NCBI GenBank assembly: GCA_017893485.1
Contig: CM030361.1
Span: forward strand, 140,262,461 to 140,326,460
Reading direction: 5' to 3'
Length of the DNA: 64,000 nucleotides
Origin: Hemerocallis citrina
Lineage: Eukaryota; Streptophyta; Magnoliopsida; Asparagales; Asphodelaceae
This document shows positions 31,800 through 42,863 of this stretch, piece by piece (the stretch's first letter is position 1; each line of letters starts with the position of its first letter). Made by a program: the position numbers and the translations under genes. The notes under the pieces are model-generated. The model saw nothing but the letters and a program-made list of their open reading frames with translations, was not told the origin of the DNA and searched no databases.

Positions 31800-32288
31800 G
31801 GCTAAATTACAATAAACTATCTAATCTACTCTCTTTTTCAGATTACTACCAGCGCTTTAATGTGCGTAACACCCAAATGTCTCTTTTCGTTCATGAAACT
31901 ACCCCACCGCATGTGCCCCGTTGACCAGACTTTTACGTGCACGTATCATATTGGACCAAAATACCCCTACACCCATTTTCCATTTTTACCCCATTTCTTT
32001 AAAAAATTCACTAAAATTATCCAGTTTATTTAACTAAATTCGGGCAAGAAGATGACCGGTTGAAAGGGTGTTAAAAAGTTGAATTGGGGGGGGGGGGGGG
32101 GGGGTTGGGTATTTTTGTTCAATATAACCACATTCAGTGTATGTAAAAGAATGGTCAACAGGACAGATACGGCGGGGTAGTTTTCTGAAAGAACGAAAGA
32201 CAAATTTGGGGGTTACGCACATTAAAGCACTGTTAAGGTAGTTTTCTCGAAAAGAGTAAAGAGACAGGGTAGTTTCTTGTAATTAGCC
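31800..32288. mobile_element. Mutator-like MITE with long terminal inverted repeats
   Basis: The left end GGCTAAATTACAATAAACTA and the complement of the right end GGCTAATTACAAGAAACTA start inverted repeats of roughly 150 bp. Both include TGCTTTAATGTGCGTAAC or a close variant. A perfect 10-bp direct repeat TTTCGGATTA flanks the element (31790-31799, 32289-32298), fitting the 9-11-bp duplications of Mutator-like elements. A run of 19 G lies near the centre (32086-32104). It sits in an intron of the RIO1 fragment. No transposase. Confidence 0.9.
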
Positions 32289-33929
32289 TTTCGGATTAAC
32301 ATGCTTTATTTTGACTGATTACGTAGCTTTCAATTATAAAGTATACTTTCAAGCTGCACAGTAGTAATAATGAGCCCAACTACAGAAGCAATGTAGGTAA
32401 ATCTGGTGCATAGTAAAAGGCCAAACTAGGTAAATCTGGAACTGCAAATCACAATCCATAGAAAAGAACTAGAAAATAAATAAATGAAAGAATAGAAAAT
32501 TGATTCAAATAAATATTTTGATAAGAACTTGAAAACCTTTAACAGATTTGTAATTTATGTTGGGGTCTGATCATTTGAAGACATATTGTCTCCAATTATC
32601 ACTCTGATCATCTAAAGATCCATAATGATTAATGACCTCCTTCCGGAAAAGGAGAAATTCACTATACGGATATAAAAAACTCCCATGGACGAGCTCACTA
32701 AATATACTTTTGAACATGTAAAAGTTTTAAAACTTTTGCGGCTTTTTTGAGTTGTTTTTTTTTTTTTTTCATTACATGACTGACAAAACTTGTATGTCCC
32801 ACCTGAAATTTTTTTAAACCGAGTTTTAAAATACTATTTACCAGTGGTCCTGTAACAAATTTTGACCAGAGTGTACAATACAAGAAGAAACAAGGTAGGG
32901 CGTAAAATGTTTCTTCTGCAATTTAAAGAAAAGTATGGATAGGACATGGATCAACCACAGGTGTAAGTCCAAACCCAATCATACTTGACACCTAGTTGAG
33001 ATATCATTATTGATAATAAATCTGAACAAGCTATGAATATTTTAAAGAACAAAATAACCAAAAGAAACCTGCACAAAAAGTGTTGGCGCAATGGTATCCT
33101 CTTCATATGTTTCTCCTCTTTCGAGAACCTTCGCCTGGACCTGGAATAAGTTTATTATTGGAAACAGTGATTAATCTTGTTCTAGTAAAATATGGCAAAA
33201 ATCACACCCCTTTTATGCATGCTTTGGGAAGAAACATTCATGCATAAAGAAAGGACTAACCTTTTCAAGATGCTCATCTACATCATCATCAGCGATGGAT
33301 GGATCAATCACAAAGTCAAATAGTTCTTTAACTGTCATGACAGCGACTCCATGTTTTTTAAAGAAATCCTGAAACATACTAATAGTAAGAACATTAAGCA
33401 CATAGTAGAATTGGAAATAATGGAGATCAAAGCAACTTACCGAGACATGAAGACAATCTTCCCGCAAAAAGTCAAAGGCCAAAGGGTGATCAAGGTCCAC
33501 AGATTGAGAAACGTCAATGATGTACAAGTGCCCCTACAAAATAAAAATCGCTTAGATGGAAGTTAATATGGATTTGGTCCTTTTGGGACTCAACGTACAA
33601 AAAAAAAAATTAACATCAGTATAAATGAAAGAATTTACCTCAAAATAAAGTATGTTATATTCACTAAGATCTCCATGAACTAGTTTGCACTTCTGGTATA
33701 ATGTGCGCATTGTAGTTATAAACTACAAAAGAAAGGAATATTAGGATATTGAGAGGTTAAAGACACTTCAAATGAGAACACATTCGGTAGAGGTTACAGC
33801 CACTTAAATATGACAATACATCAGTTCATAAGCCAACGGAGAACCATATCCACACTGTATTTTTAGAAAATACTATAAGTTTCATTTGAGACATAATAAA
33901 ATAATGAAAAGTATAAACAAATACATTGA

Positions 33930-34090
33930 ATCTAGGCAGTTAAAATCGGTTTTCGAAACTAATCGGTGTAGATCCAATTACCGATTAACCGGCGATTTTT
34001 CCGATTAATCGCTTTAGGAACTAATCAGACCTAGCCCGATTACTGATTAATCAGTGATTAAATCAGATTTTAGCAGCATAGCATTTAATA
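33930..34090. repeat. Degenerate GATTAATCGG-rich repeat
   Basis: Many degenerate copies of CCGATTAATCGG-type palindromes. It resembles remnants of non-autonomous hAT elements, but no termini or duplication were found. Confidence 0.35.
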
Positions 34091-34092
34091 TG

Positions 34093-35233
34093 TGTTGCTG
34101 CTGATTTTGGTGTGGGAGCAAACAGATGATTTGTGAATTCTTCTAGAACCAATAAAAGCCAACTTTTATACTACTTGCCGATGTTGACCGTTCTCATTGT
34201 TGCTACTGACCTGCAAAAAGTTCGAAACACTGGGATTGATCTCGGCGATGAGCCCCCCGACGCTCAAGTCAGTAATCTGAAATAAGGCTGACAATTGACC
34301 CGGACTCGACCCGAGTACGATCAAGTCCAACCCAATTTTAACACCTTATGGGCCTGAAAATTTTGTACAATTTCAGACCCGGGCTTAAAAGTTGAGCCCG
34401 AATTAATTTTCGGGCCGGGTTCAGGTTTATATAGGTCCGACCCGAACCCGACCCGACTGCACATTAATTGAAAACAACACTCTTAATCCTATCATACACC
34501 TCAGGCATATCTTACCTCATACTCTTACAACTATAAATATCTCCCACTCTCTCTCTCTCCTCAACTTTCCAGATCCAACCCCTTTTTCTCTCTCCTCCAC
34601 TTCCTATATCCACCCGCTGCTCCCATTGTCGCAGATGCCACCGCTGCCACTGCTCCCGCAATCGCAGCTGTTCCGGCTGCCGCCACACTCCATCCGCCGC
34701 CGTCGCCCCCCTCCATCTGCTGCCTCTGCTGCCCCCGCCTCCGCTACTCCGCTGTTCCTGCCGCCGCTGCTCTTGACTCCTATTTTAATATGTATTTTTT
34801 TTTTTTCATTTTCATTAATTTGTTAAGAATTCAGATCAGGCTCAGGCTTTTGGATTTAATTCGGACTGGGTTCGGACTTCAAGTTTGCTGCCCGACCCAA
34901 ATTCAAGCCGGGCTTGGACCCTAGAATTTTTTTTGGGCTCGAGCTCGGGCTTGTATAAGTCCGGCCCAAACCCGGCCCCGTTGCCAGCCCTATCTGAAAG
35001 ATTATGAAAGAGTTTTTTTGGAGAAATACTGATTACCTTTATGGTGGGGGTAGATAGGTATTTATAGTCGCCTTTGGAACCAGTTTTGAGATAATGATTT
35101 ATCTCTACTTCTCGGTATTTTTGGATAGAAAATAGAGTTTAGATTTGGTTTAAATTGTCTCTTAGGGATAATCATGAATTTAAATAACTCTTTAAATGAT
35201 CTAGGTTTATTTATAAAGAGCTACCATCATAAC
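34093..35233 (-). repeat. Gypsy LTR (minus), carrying a hAT insertion
   Basis: On the minus strand the LTR ends CCAAAATCAGCAGCAACA (complement from 34093). It has a TATA box (complement of GTATTTATAGTCG near 35060) and shares the GTGTTTCG and GGAGGTGCG-type blocks with the Tat LTRs. Its 5' (U3) end is cut at 35233 by the adjacent LTR. It matches the window-start fragment 1-180. Confidence 0.75.
34283..34991. mobile_element. hAT-like non-autonomous transposon, 8-bp target duplication
   Basis: The ends are TAAGGCTGACAA and the complement AGGGCTGGCAA, a common hAT terminus. The perfect 8-bp repeat ATCTGAAA flanks it (34275-34282, 34992-34999). Subterminal regions are rich in GACCCGACCCG and GGCCCGGG motifs. 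It is 709 bp with no transposase; the Pro/Ser-rich frame at 34626-34826 is low complexity. Confidence 0.88.
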
Positions 35234-35834
35234 TGTTATCGCTGATTCTGGTGTGGGGGTAAACAGATAAGATTTGTGAGTTCGTGAAAAAACCTGAATA
35301 GCGGATCCAAGCCTGCTGATTCCTGCCGCTCACCTGCAAGGAAGTGCGGTACACCGGGGTTAATTCCGGCGACGCACCCTCCGACGCTCTTGTCAGTAAC
35401 CAGTGATGATTAAGAAAGAGCTTAAGTTGGAAAAAGAGTGATTACCTGGTCACAGTGGTAGGTAGGAGGTATTTATAGTCGCCATGGGAGTCTGATTAGG
35501 GACCTGATTTACTGTGAAACCGTTAGGAGTAAAATCCTCATAATTAGTTTAGGAAACTGATCCCTGATTCCCTGTGAGAGGATAACTGCAAATCAGGCCC
35601 GTTGATTTAGTCAAATCAGTGACCCTGATCTCCTCTTGCTGGTCTGGATTTGTCTTGGGTCGGGACCCGTACCCAGCTGGAGTGGATCCGTTTCGCGGGT
35701 TATTGGATCTGTGAAGGGGAGATCCAGTGCCCGCTTAGGGTCCATCTATATGCAAAATTACCGTTTACCCCTGAGCTTCAAGATTCGTTTCCAATCTGGA
35801 CGGTTCCGATTTAACCCCATTTTTAGCCATATCA
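35234..35834 (-). repeat. 3' LTR of the truncated Tat element
   Basis: 601 bp. The complement begins TGATATGGCTAAAAATGGGG and ends with an AGCGATAACA-like terminus. It has a TATA box (complement of GGTATTTATAGTCGCC near 35470). It is adjacent to the polypurine tract GAGTGGGGGGCTCG (complement of 35835-35848). Confidence 0.92.
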
Positions 35835-35848
35835 CGAGCCCCCCACTC

Positions 35849-36250
35849 TTAAAGACTGAGTGTGATCAGCTTTTGAGGAGTAGTTTAACTGTTTCAGTGG
35901 CTAGTGGAGTTGTATCGGAGTCCGAATGGAGGGTTTTGAATCTCGAAGGTGGTAGTGAGGTGATTTTTGAAACTGTAAGCTGTTCCGAAGCCTTGTTGAA
36001 TATTCGACGGTTTTTATCTATTTTTTCGGATTATTTATTTAATTTTGCGATGTGTTAACCAGTCGTTCGGGGGCCTTAACAGTACATTCTAGGCAATAAT
36101 TGTTCGTTCAGGGGCTCAAAAATATTCTCCTGAATTTATAATTATTTTCTAGAATTTTTAGTTGATTTTCTCAAATTTTTAGCAATTTTTTCGCAATTAT
36201 TAAATAAATAAAACGATTAAATAAATAAAAACTAATTTTTAATACCTATT
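35849..36250. other. AT-rich segment next to the polypurine tract
   Basis: Homologous, inverted, to 27330-27725 of the complete element, sharing the GAACGAACAATTATTGCCTAG-type stretch. No gene. Confidence 0.7.
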
Positions 36251-37400
36251 TATGGCGTGGCTTGATCTGGGCCCTTGATCTCGCGCGAGCGCGAATATCT
36301 GAAAGATCTGGCGGCTGTAGTCGCTCGGCAGCCATTTTCTCACTTTTGGAGCTTGGATGGGCACTTACTCGGTTAGCCGACCGGGGGTATAAGGGTTCGG
36401 TTGTCCGAGCGACGTGGCGCAATCTGAGCCGTTGGATGGTGGCGTGAATCTTGAGACGGGCTCCGTTCCCAAGAAAACGCAATCTTGTCGTCTAGCGCAC
36501 ATGGCACGATCTAGACCGTCCATCATCAGAAGTGCGAATTTCTGGAAGATCCAACGGTCGTGGTCGCTCGGCGGCTTTTTTCTCTGTTTTGGAGCTCGGA
36601 TGGGCACTTGCTCGGTTGGCCGACCGGAGGTGTAACGGTTCGGCTGTCCGAGCGACGTGGGCCAATCTAAGCCGTTGGATGGTGGCACGAATCTTGAGAT
36701 GGGCTCCGTTCCCAAGAAAACGCTATCTTGTCGTCTAGTGCACGTGGCACAATCTGGACCGTCCATCATCAGAAGCGCGAATTTCTGGAAGATCCAACGG
36801 TCGTGGTCGCTCGGCGGCTTTTTTCTCTGTTTTGGAGCTCGGATGGGCATTTGCTCGGTTGGCCGACCGGAGGTCTAAGGGTTTGGCTTTCCGAGCGGCG
36901 TGGCGCAATCTGAGCCGTTGGATGATGGCACGAATCTCGAGACGGGACCAGTTCCCAAGAAAACGCTATCTTGTCGTTTAGCGACGTTGGCAAGATCTGG
37001 GCGGTCTGATCGAGATCTTACACGAACGTTGAGGAGAAAGTGAATTTTCTCCGTTTTGGGGCTCAGATGGGCACTTGCTCGGTTAGCCGACCGGAGGTCT
37101 AAGGGTTCGGCTGTTCGAGCGACGTGGCGCGATCTGAGCCGTTGGATGATGGCACGAATCTCGAGACGGGCCCAGTTCCCAAGAAAACACTATCTTGTCG
37201 TTTAGCGACGTTGGCAAGATCTGGGCCGTCTGATCGAGATTTTACGCGAATGTTGAGGAGAAAGTGAATTTTCTCTGTTTTGGGGCTCGGATGGGCACTT
37301 GCTCGGTTAGCCGACCGGAGGTCTAAGGGTTCGGCAGTCCGAGCGTGGTGGTGCGATCTGGCCCGTTGGATGACGGAACGAATCTCAAGACGGTTTAGTT
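36250..37400. repeat. Tandem array of about 220-250-bp units
   Basis: Units containing CTGAGCCGTTGGATGATGGC, TCTCGAGACGGG and AAACGCTATCTTGTCG recur with TCTCGAGACGGG-type anchors near 36456, 36690, 36938, 37160 and 37385, plus a further copy near 38455. It is homologous to the repeats at 25330-27320. ORFs on both strands here are repeat artefacts. Confidence 0.88.
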
Positions 37401-37567
37401 CCTAAGAGCATTAACGGTGCCCCAGGATTTGTGCGGCGTTCCACCTTCCCGGGGTCATTAAGAGTGGTGTCCTCTAATTAATGCGTGGCGTTTCAGCTCC
37501 CTAGGCGTGACCGCTGGGCTCCCGTCGCTTGGCCTCCCGAGGGTCATAATGGCTGGTCCTTGGGGTG

Positions 37568-37588
37568 AGGTTATAAATACCCCACTCC
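37568..37588 (+). promoter_or_regulatory. Distal antisense TATA-like element, truncated copy
   Basis: GGTTATAAATACCCCACTCC, the counterpart of the complement of 26536-26556 in the complete element. Confidence 0.5.
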
Positions 37589-37684
37589 CCTTGTAGTTTC
37601 AGTCACAGCAATGTTGATTTTTAGCCATCGGAGGTGTCTGCCTAGGGCAGATGCCTGTTTTTTGAAAAATTTTAACCCTGAGAG

Positions 37685-38095
37685 CGTCGGAGGGGTGGTC
37701 ATTCTTCCGCCGTGATCTTCTCTTGATTCTAACGGCCCCAGTGCGGATGTCAGGGTCAGGGGGGATCAGGGCAGAAGTGTTAACGGCCGGAGTCTGGAAC
37801 GGGGGACAAAGTGCTTCGGAAGGATGGGTGGTCATTCTTCTGCCATGATCTTCTCCTGATTCTGACGGCCCTGATGTGGGTGTCAAGGTCAGGGGAGATC
37901 AGGGCAGAAGAGGTGACGACCGAAGTCTGGACCCGGTGGACAAGTTGCTTCGGAAGGATGGGTGGTCATTCTTCCGCCATGCTCTTCTCCTGATTCTGAC
38001 GGCCCCGATGTGGGTGTCAGGGTCAGGAGAGATCAGGGCAGAAGAGGTGACGACCGAAGTCCGGACCTGGGGGACAAGCTGCTTCGGAAGGATTG
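37685..38095. repeat. Three tandem units of 131-136 bp
   Basis: The core GGGTGGTCATTCTTCCGCC recurs near 37695, 37826 and 37962, with a partial unit at 38090. Each contains CTGATTCTGACGGCCC and a GGTCAGG-GATCAGGGCAG segment. The complete element has equivalent units of the same length. Confidence 0.88.
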
Positions 38096-38816
38096 GTCTC
38101 CTCCGATCTCTGTCTTCCTTCCGGGCTGACAACTTCTGATGTTTGTCAGCCCGAAGGAGCTTGAGATGGGAGGTGTGCCGATTTGCTTTTTGACCGGGCC
38201 CCACGCGATGGTGGTTTTTCTCCAACCCTTGAACGATTCGTGGTTTCGGCTTCCGAGGTCGTAAGCCTCGAGTTGCTCACGGGTGAGGGGAATCGACCGA
38301 GTCCTGGGACTCGGGGGGCTCGCCGAGGGCGGTGCCTTAAAACTTTTAATCCAAATTTTCTCTCGCTTCCTGGGACAGATGCGGGGTGTCCGGGTTCGCA
38401 GTGCTTCATCCGGGCGACGCGACGCGATCTGACCCGTTGGATGGTGGCGCGAATCTCGAGACGGGCCCAGTTCCCAAGAAAATGTTATCTTGTCGTTTAG
38501 CGACGCTGGCAAGATCTGGGCCGTCTGATCGAGATCCTACACGAATGTTGAGGAGAAAGTGAATTTTCTCCGTTTTGGGGCTCGGATGGGCACTTGCTCG
38601 ATTAGCCGACCGGGCCCTTTGATGTTGGGGTCGGATCGCACGTCGCTCGAATTTTGATCCCGTGTGTGCCGAGCTACTTGACTTGTATCGAAACGTTTTG
38701 TCTTTTCGCAAACAGTTGCTGCTCGGTCACAAAGTCGTTTTGGGCTTTCGTAACGTTTCAATAGCAGGCCAAGAGTCGCGCCCTTACGTTAGTAAGCCCA
38801 AGAGACTTTTTCTTTT

Positions 38817-38826
38817 ACTATAAATC
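38817..38826 (+). promoter_or_regulatory. TATA box of the antisense gene, truncated copy
   Basis: ACTATAAATC, about 195 bp before the ATG at 39019, same sequence and spacing as in the complete element. Confidence 0.7.
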
Positions 38827-39018
38827 TTCACTCCCTCACCCCAAACCTCATTATTCACTTTTACTTTCTCTTTCAAGTTTTTACTTTTCACCATCGAAGT
38901 TTTTAGCTCCTGGGCGGTGCTGCTAGCTGTCGCGGCAAGGCGTTTCTTTGCTCCGGTGAACTTTTCCGACCGTAACAGTCACTTCAAGGTCAGTCTCTCT
39001 CATTTCTCTTTAGAAAAA

Positions 39019-41367
39019 ATGGTTAAGATTACTTCTTCGGATGAGACCCCCGCCTCGGACCAAGTCGTTAGCCGAGCGGGTAAAGGAAAGGAGGTGGTAG
39101 AGCCGACCGAGCAGACCGTTGTTCGGCCGAGCAAGAGTGGTGAGGTCGCCGAGCCACCCCAGGAGGTTGTGGTTAAGTCCCAAAAGGGTAAAGGAGTGGT
39201 CACGATCATTGAGCAGCCGAAGACGGCAGGGGAGTTCGGTCGGCAGCCTATCGTTCTGTCGAGCGTGGGGGGTGTTCGGAGCTACTCCGAAGAGATGCTG
39301 GGGAAGGTGACCCAGGGCACTACCAAGTCGGTAGAGGAGAACGAGCCGAGAGATTTGTCCGAGGTGGACCAGATCATTTCGTCTCTTACGGAGGCTGATC
39401 TGCATCGGATCCGGATTGGATTCCAGATCCCTGCCGAGTACGGGCTACTTCTCCCTGGACCGGGATTCCGAGCCTGCACGTCGTCTTCGACTGACGCGTG
39501 CGTTTTTCCCCTCGACTCCTTGGCCGCCGGGCTTCGTTTTCCGCTTCATCCATTCATCGTCGAGGTTCTTAATTGGTACGGTTTGAGTCCTGCCCAGCTG
39601 ATGCCGAACACTTGGAGGCACGTCTTGGCGTTTGTTCTTCAGTGTCAAGAGATCGGCGCCGAGCCAAGCATGTTTCTCCTTCGGAGCCTCTACCGCCCTT
39701 GCTAGCTGAACAGGAACGAGCAGAGGTTCTACCTTTCGCCGTGGGCAGGCGTGAAGTTGATCGAGAACCCGGACTCAATCAAGCATTGGAAGGAGAAGTA
39801 TTTCATTGTCCGAGCTCCCGCACCCTGGGCAATTCCGATAGCTTGGTCGAGGGAAGGCCTGCCCAAGCGAGCGAAGGAGCCGGTGTTGAGTGACGAGGAG
39901 ACGGAAGTCCTCAAGAAACTCCTCGGCCTGCCGACACTAAGTTGGAAAGATATCACTGAGGAGGCTTTGTTCCGAGGGGGTCTCAGTCCGATCGACCCCA
40001 GTACACTTCTGGTATTTTTACTTTTTGCTTGAAGTTCATGAAAATTTTTCTAAGTTTTTTCATTCGGTTTGTGCAGAGTCTTCTAAGATGGACTATAGGG
40101 CGTTGATGGCGAAGGCCAAGGTGGCTAGGGAGCAGGAGACGAGAAAGAAGAGACCCTCGACAGGGCCTCAGGGCGGCCGAGCGCCGAAGATACCTTCGGT
40201 CCCGAAGACCGCCGACCTGCAGGGGGTCGTTGTTCTGGATGCCGATCCCGAGCAGGAGGTCGCTGCCTCCGATCCTCCTGTCTCGGATGCGCCGATTCCA
40301 GCGGCGAAGGCAGATGCTCCCGGCTCGTCGTGCGGAGTGTTTAATGTGAGCAAGGTGTTATCCCTCTAAGTTCCGCCCCTCACTGCCGAAGCGGAGAAGA
40401 TTCTGACCGAGGGGCACAAACAGATCTTCGTCCCCGACTGGTAAGTGATGAAGGTTGACGGTTTTTTGGGCGACGGCAACATTTGTATGCAGGCGGTGAA
40501 GCACCTGCCGACCCCAAAGGACCAAGCAGCCCTCAAGTCCAGGGAGGTCGGGGACGCCACAATGCAGATTGCTCGGAACACGATGTCGGTAAGTGGACCG
40601 AACACTTTCTTCTTGAAGCATCTTTTCCGAAATTTTCTAAGTCTCTAGGTCCGGACCTTAACGGTTTGTTCTCTTTTCAGACCCTCTGCCACTTCAACTT
40701 CTTGCTCGAAGAGTTCGCGAGTAAAGAACAAGAGCTGACGGCGCAGTACGATCGGGAGAGGTCGGAGCGCGCAAAAGCAGTGAAGCTGCTCGATGCTGAG
40801 CAACTCCTCGCAGCAAAATGCGGAGCCGAAGTGGCAGGGTTGGAGGCGCAGCTGGCCGACGCCGTTCAGCGGTCGAAGGACGAGGCAGCCAAGTTCGAGG
40901 CCTCGGAGAAGGAGAATGCCGAGCTGAAGGAGGAGCTGGCCAAGGTTCGGTCGGAGGCGGAGAAGGTTCGGAAGAAGACCGAGAAGATCATGGCCAAGCA
41001 CCGGTCGAAGGTGGCGAAGGCGAAGAAGGCTGTCCAGGACGAGGCCGAGCAGCACATGTTTAAGAACATGGAGGACGCGTATGGCCGAGCCCTGCTTCAT
41101 ATCGCCGCTCGGAACTCGGGGTTCGACACATCTTCCTACCACTTCTATGACCCCATGGAGGGGGAGGAGGAGCTTCCCCCGGCAATGCTCAGCCCCGAGG
41201 GACAGGCCGACGGTGTCGAAGGCACGGCCGAGACGAAGGCCGAGGGTGAGGGGGAGGACGACTCCGAGGAGGAGAGCGAGGGCGAGGACGAGGACGAGGA
41301 CGAGGTCGAGGGTGAGGACAAGGCCGAGGGGTCGACAGACCCGAGCGACAAAAAGGTTGACCCCTGA
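39019..41367 (+). pseudogene. Antisense accessory gene of the truncated Tat copy (broken)
   Basis: It is homologous to 24951-22529 with the same exons: 39019-40011, 40079-40588 and 40680-41367. Introns are 67 and 91 bp with conserved CTG/GTATTT, GCAGAG, TCG/GTAAGT and TTTTCAG junctions. In-frame stops occur at 39703-39705 (TAG where the complete copy has CAG), 40367-40369 and 40442-40444 (TAA where it has CAG). Exon 3 (coiled coil, acidic tail, end DKKVDP) is fully open. Conservation of protein-level features and junctions supports past selection; this copy is dead. Confidence 0.88.
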
Positions 41368-41566
41368 CTTGGTTGCGTCTTTGGTCTTTTTTTTTGTAAG
41401 GCCTGACCGCGGACTGGCCACCGCTTTTGTAACGCTTTTTGAGTTTTGAATGAAAATGCTTTTTGTTTGGCCAAAAATTCTCCAAGTGTTAGTCTCCGGA
41501 TTTTGTGTTTGATTAGTCGTTTAATTTCTCCAAGTGTTGGGCGTCAGATTTATCTCTGCTTTTCTG

Positions 41567-42406
41567 GTGAAGTGTGGTCCGATCACGGAGGTTTCGTACC
41601 TTCGTAAGGAGCTGACCAAAACGAAGTGAGAGCTTTCCCATAGCCGAGAGAGGCGGTTTTATATGTTCTTGAAGCTGGAGGAGATAAAGGTAGTTGCGAG
41701 GGGGTATTGTCGCGAGTTGAAGCAACTATGGAAGCAACCCCAAGCTCCTTGTCCCAAAGGTGAGACTGAACGGCTTCGTAGGGAGCTTTCCGTCGTCGAG
41801 CAAAAGAATAACGAGCTCTTGGCCGAGATCCGTCACTTGGAGTTAACGGAGAAAGAACACTCGGTGGAAGAAGAGAGGCTAGCTTCCGAGTTGGAGAAGG
41901 TGTCATCCGAGCGCCAAAAGTTGTTAGCCGAGGTCGACAAGCTTAGGAGGATTACGATAGACAGGGGGATCGAGGTCACCCATTATCGACGACTCGCGAC
42001 CGATAGCGCCAATGTCTCGGGCTCGTCAAGACCCCCTCGTTTGAAGATGTCGGCGAAGGATGATGCCCTGAGAGATAGGATTATCGAGTTGGAGGAAGAG
42101 GTTGCGTCCCTCAAGCCTCTGCCTGAGAGGGCCAACGTTCGTAGTACGTCGTGTACTCGCGAAGAGAGCGAGAGAGGGATTACCTTCTACGAACTTGTGA
42201 CTCGTTTGCCTGCGGCGAGGCGGAGTCCTGCTGACGCTCAGAGTAGTGTAGCTGTCTCGTCTAGCGGTGCCTCGATCGGCGCCACAGTTGGAGTTAGCGG
42301 TGAAGGAGGATCTTGCTTCGCCGGTTTGGAATCGAGCTCGGAGGTTAGGCGTCGCCACCCCCGCGTTTCCTTGAACCGAAGCGTACCCCTTCCGAAGAGG
42401 CACTAA
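41567..42406 (+). pseudogene. Coiled-coil module 2 of the truncated Tat copy
   Basis: Homologue of 22330-21506. The acceptor is mutated (TTTCTG/GTGAAG in place of ATTTCAG), and a TGA lies at about 41627. The rest is open to the stop at 42404-42406, ending NRSVPLPKRH. A poly(A)-like signal TTGAATAAAAG follows at about 42487. Confidence 0.75.
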
Positions 42407-42573
42407 ACAAAGTTGTCTTATGTTCCTTTAAGCTATTGTAAAACTCTGTTGTAGCGTCGGCCTTGTTGTATGTAGAGTCACTATATTTGAATAAAAGTCT
42501 GAAAGTTTGTTTTGAAAATTCTTGAAGTGTTGGACTTCGGCAATGTTTGAAATTTTGTTGTTCATCTCTTCAG

Positions 42574-42861
42574 CTCGTGGTGGTAACTCAAGACGCCGAC
42601 CCCAATCGCTCGGATGACCACGCTCGAACCGAGGCTGGCTCGGGGGTGACGAGGTTGCGCTCGGCGAGGTGCCGAGAGCGGCTCTATGAAGTCGAGCTGG
42701 GATTGCGCCGAGCCGAAAGCGAGCGGGGCCACCTTCAGCTCATCCTAGGTCAGCGAGACGTCGAGATCCAGCGTATGGAGAGCAGGATCGCCGAGATGAC
42801 CCCTACAGGAGAGGACGAAGATTCGCCGACCCCTACAGGAGAGGACGAACATTTATTTTAA
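42574..42861 (+). pseudogene. Coiled-coil module 3 of the truncated Tat copy, 3' truncated
   Basis: Homologue of 21338-20919, starting after TCTCTTCAG (LVVVTQDADP). It is cut after GEDED, where the 27-bp segment with CCCTACAGGAGAGGACGAA is duplicated, and then joins R1 sequence. Confidence 0.75.
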
Positions 42862-42863
42862 TG

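Larger units (their letters stand above)
30964..33722 (-). pseudogene. RIOK1: RIO1-type atypical protein kinase fragment (3' exons)
   Basis: Minus-strand exons: 33722-33639 (TMRTLYQKCKLVHGDLSEYNILYFE), 33533-33441 ([16 protein letters not shown]), 33368-33261 ([19 protein letters not shown]), 33140-33069 (VQAKVLERGE) and 31472-30964. The first four are open, joined in phase 0 by GT-AG introns, and contain the RIO catalytic loop HGDLSEYN and the metal-binding IDVSQSVD motif. RIO1 is a conserved kinase/ATPase of late 40S ribosomal subunit maturation. The last exon begins TLDNVKKCEEEL and ends in the Lys-rich tail (KNAARKEHKKKVKEEKREGRKTK). It is shifted in frame at about 31190 and 31420, has a 51-bp tandem duplication, and is ended by a retroposon insertion. 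N-terminal exons are missing upstream of the LTR at 34093. I judge it a pseudogene, though a functional gene elsewhere is expected. Confidence 0.88.
35234..42863 (-). mobile_element. Truncated second Tat element (inverted): 3' LTR plus antisense module only
   Basis: Relative to the complete element this is inverted and starts with the 3' LTR (35834-35234). The polypurine tract, AT-rich segment, two repeat families, antisense promoters and all three antisense modules follow, now reading on the plus strand. It stops within module 3 near 42860. gag-pol, the 110-bp array and the 5' LTR are missing. It is clearly diverged from the complete copy and carries several stops, so it is an older, dead copy. 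Confidence 0.9.
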
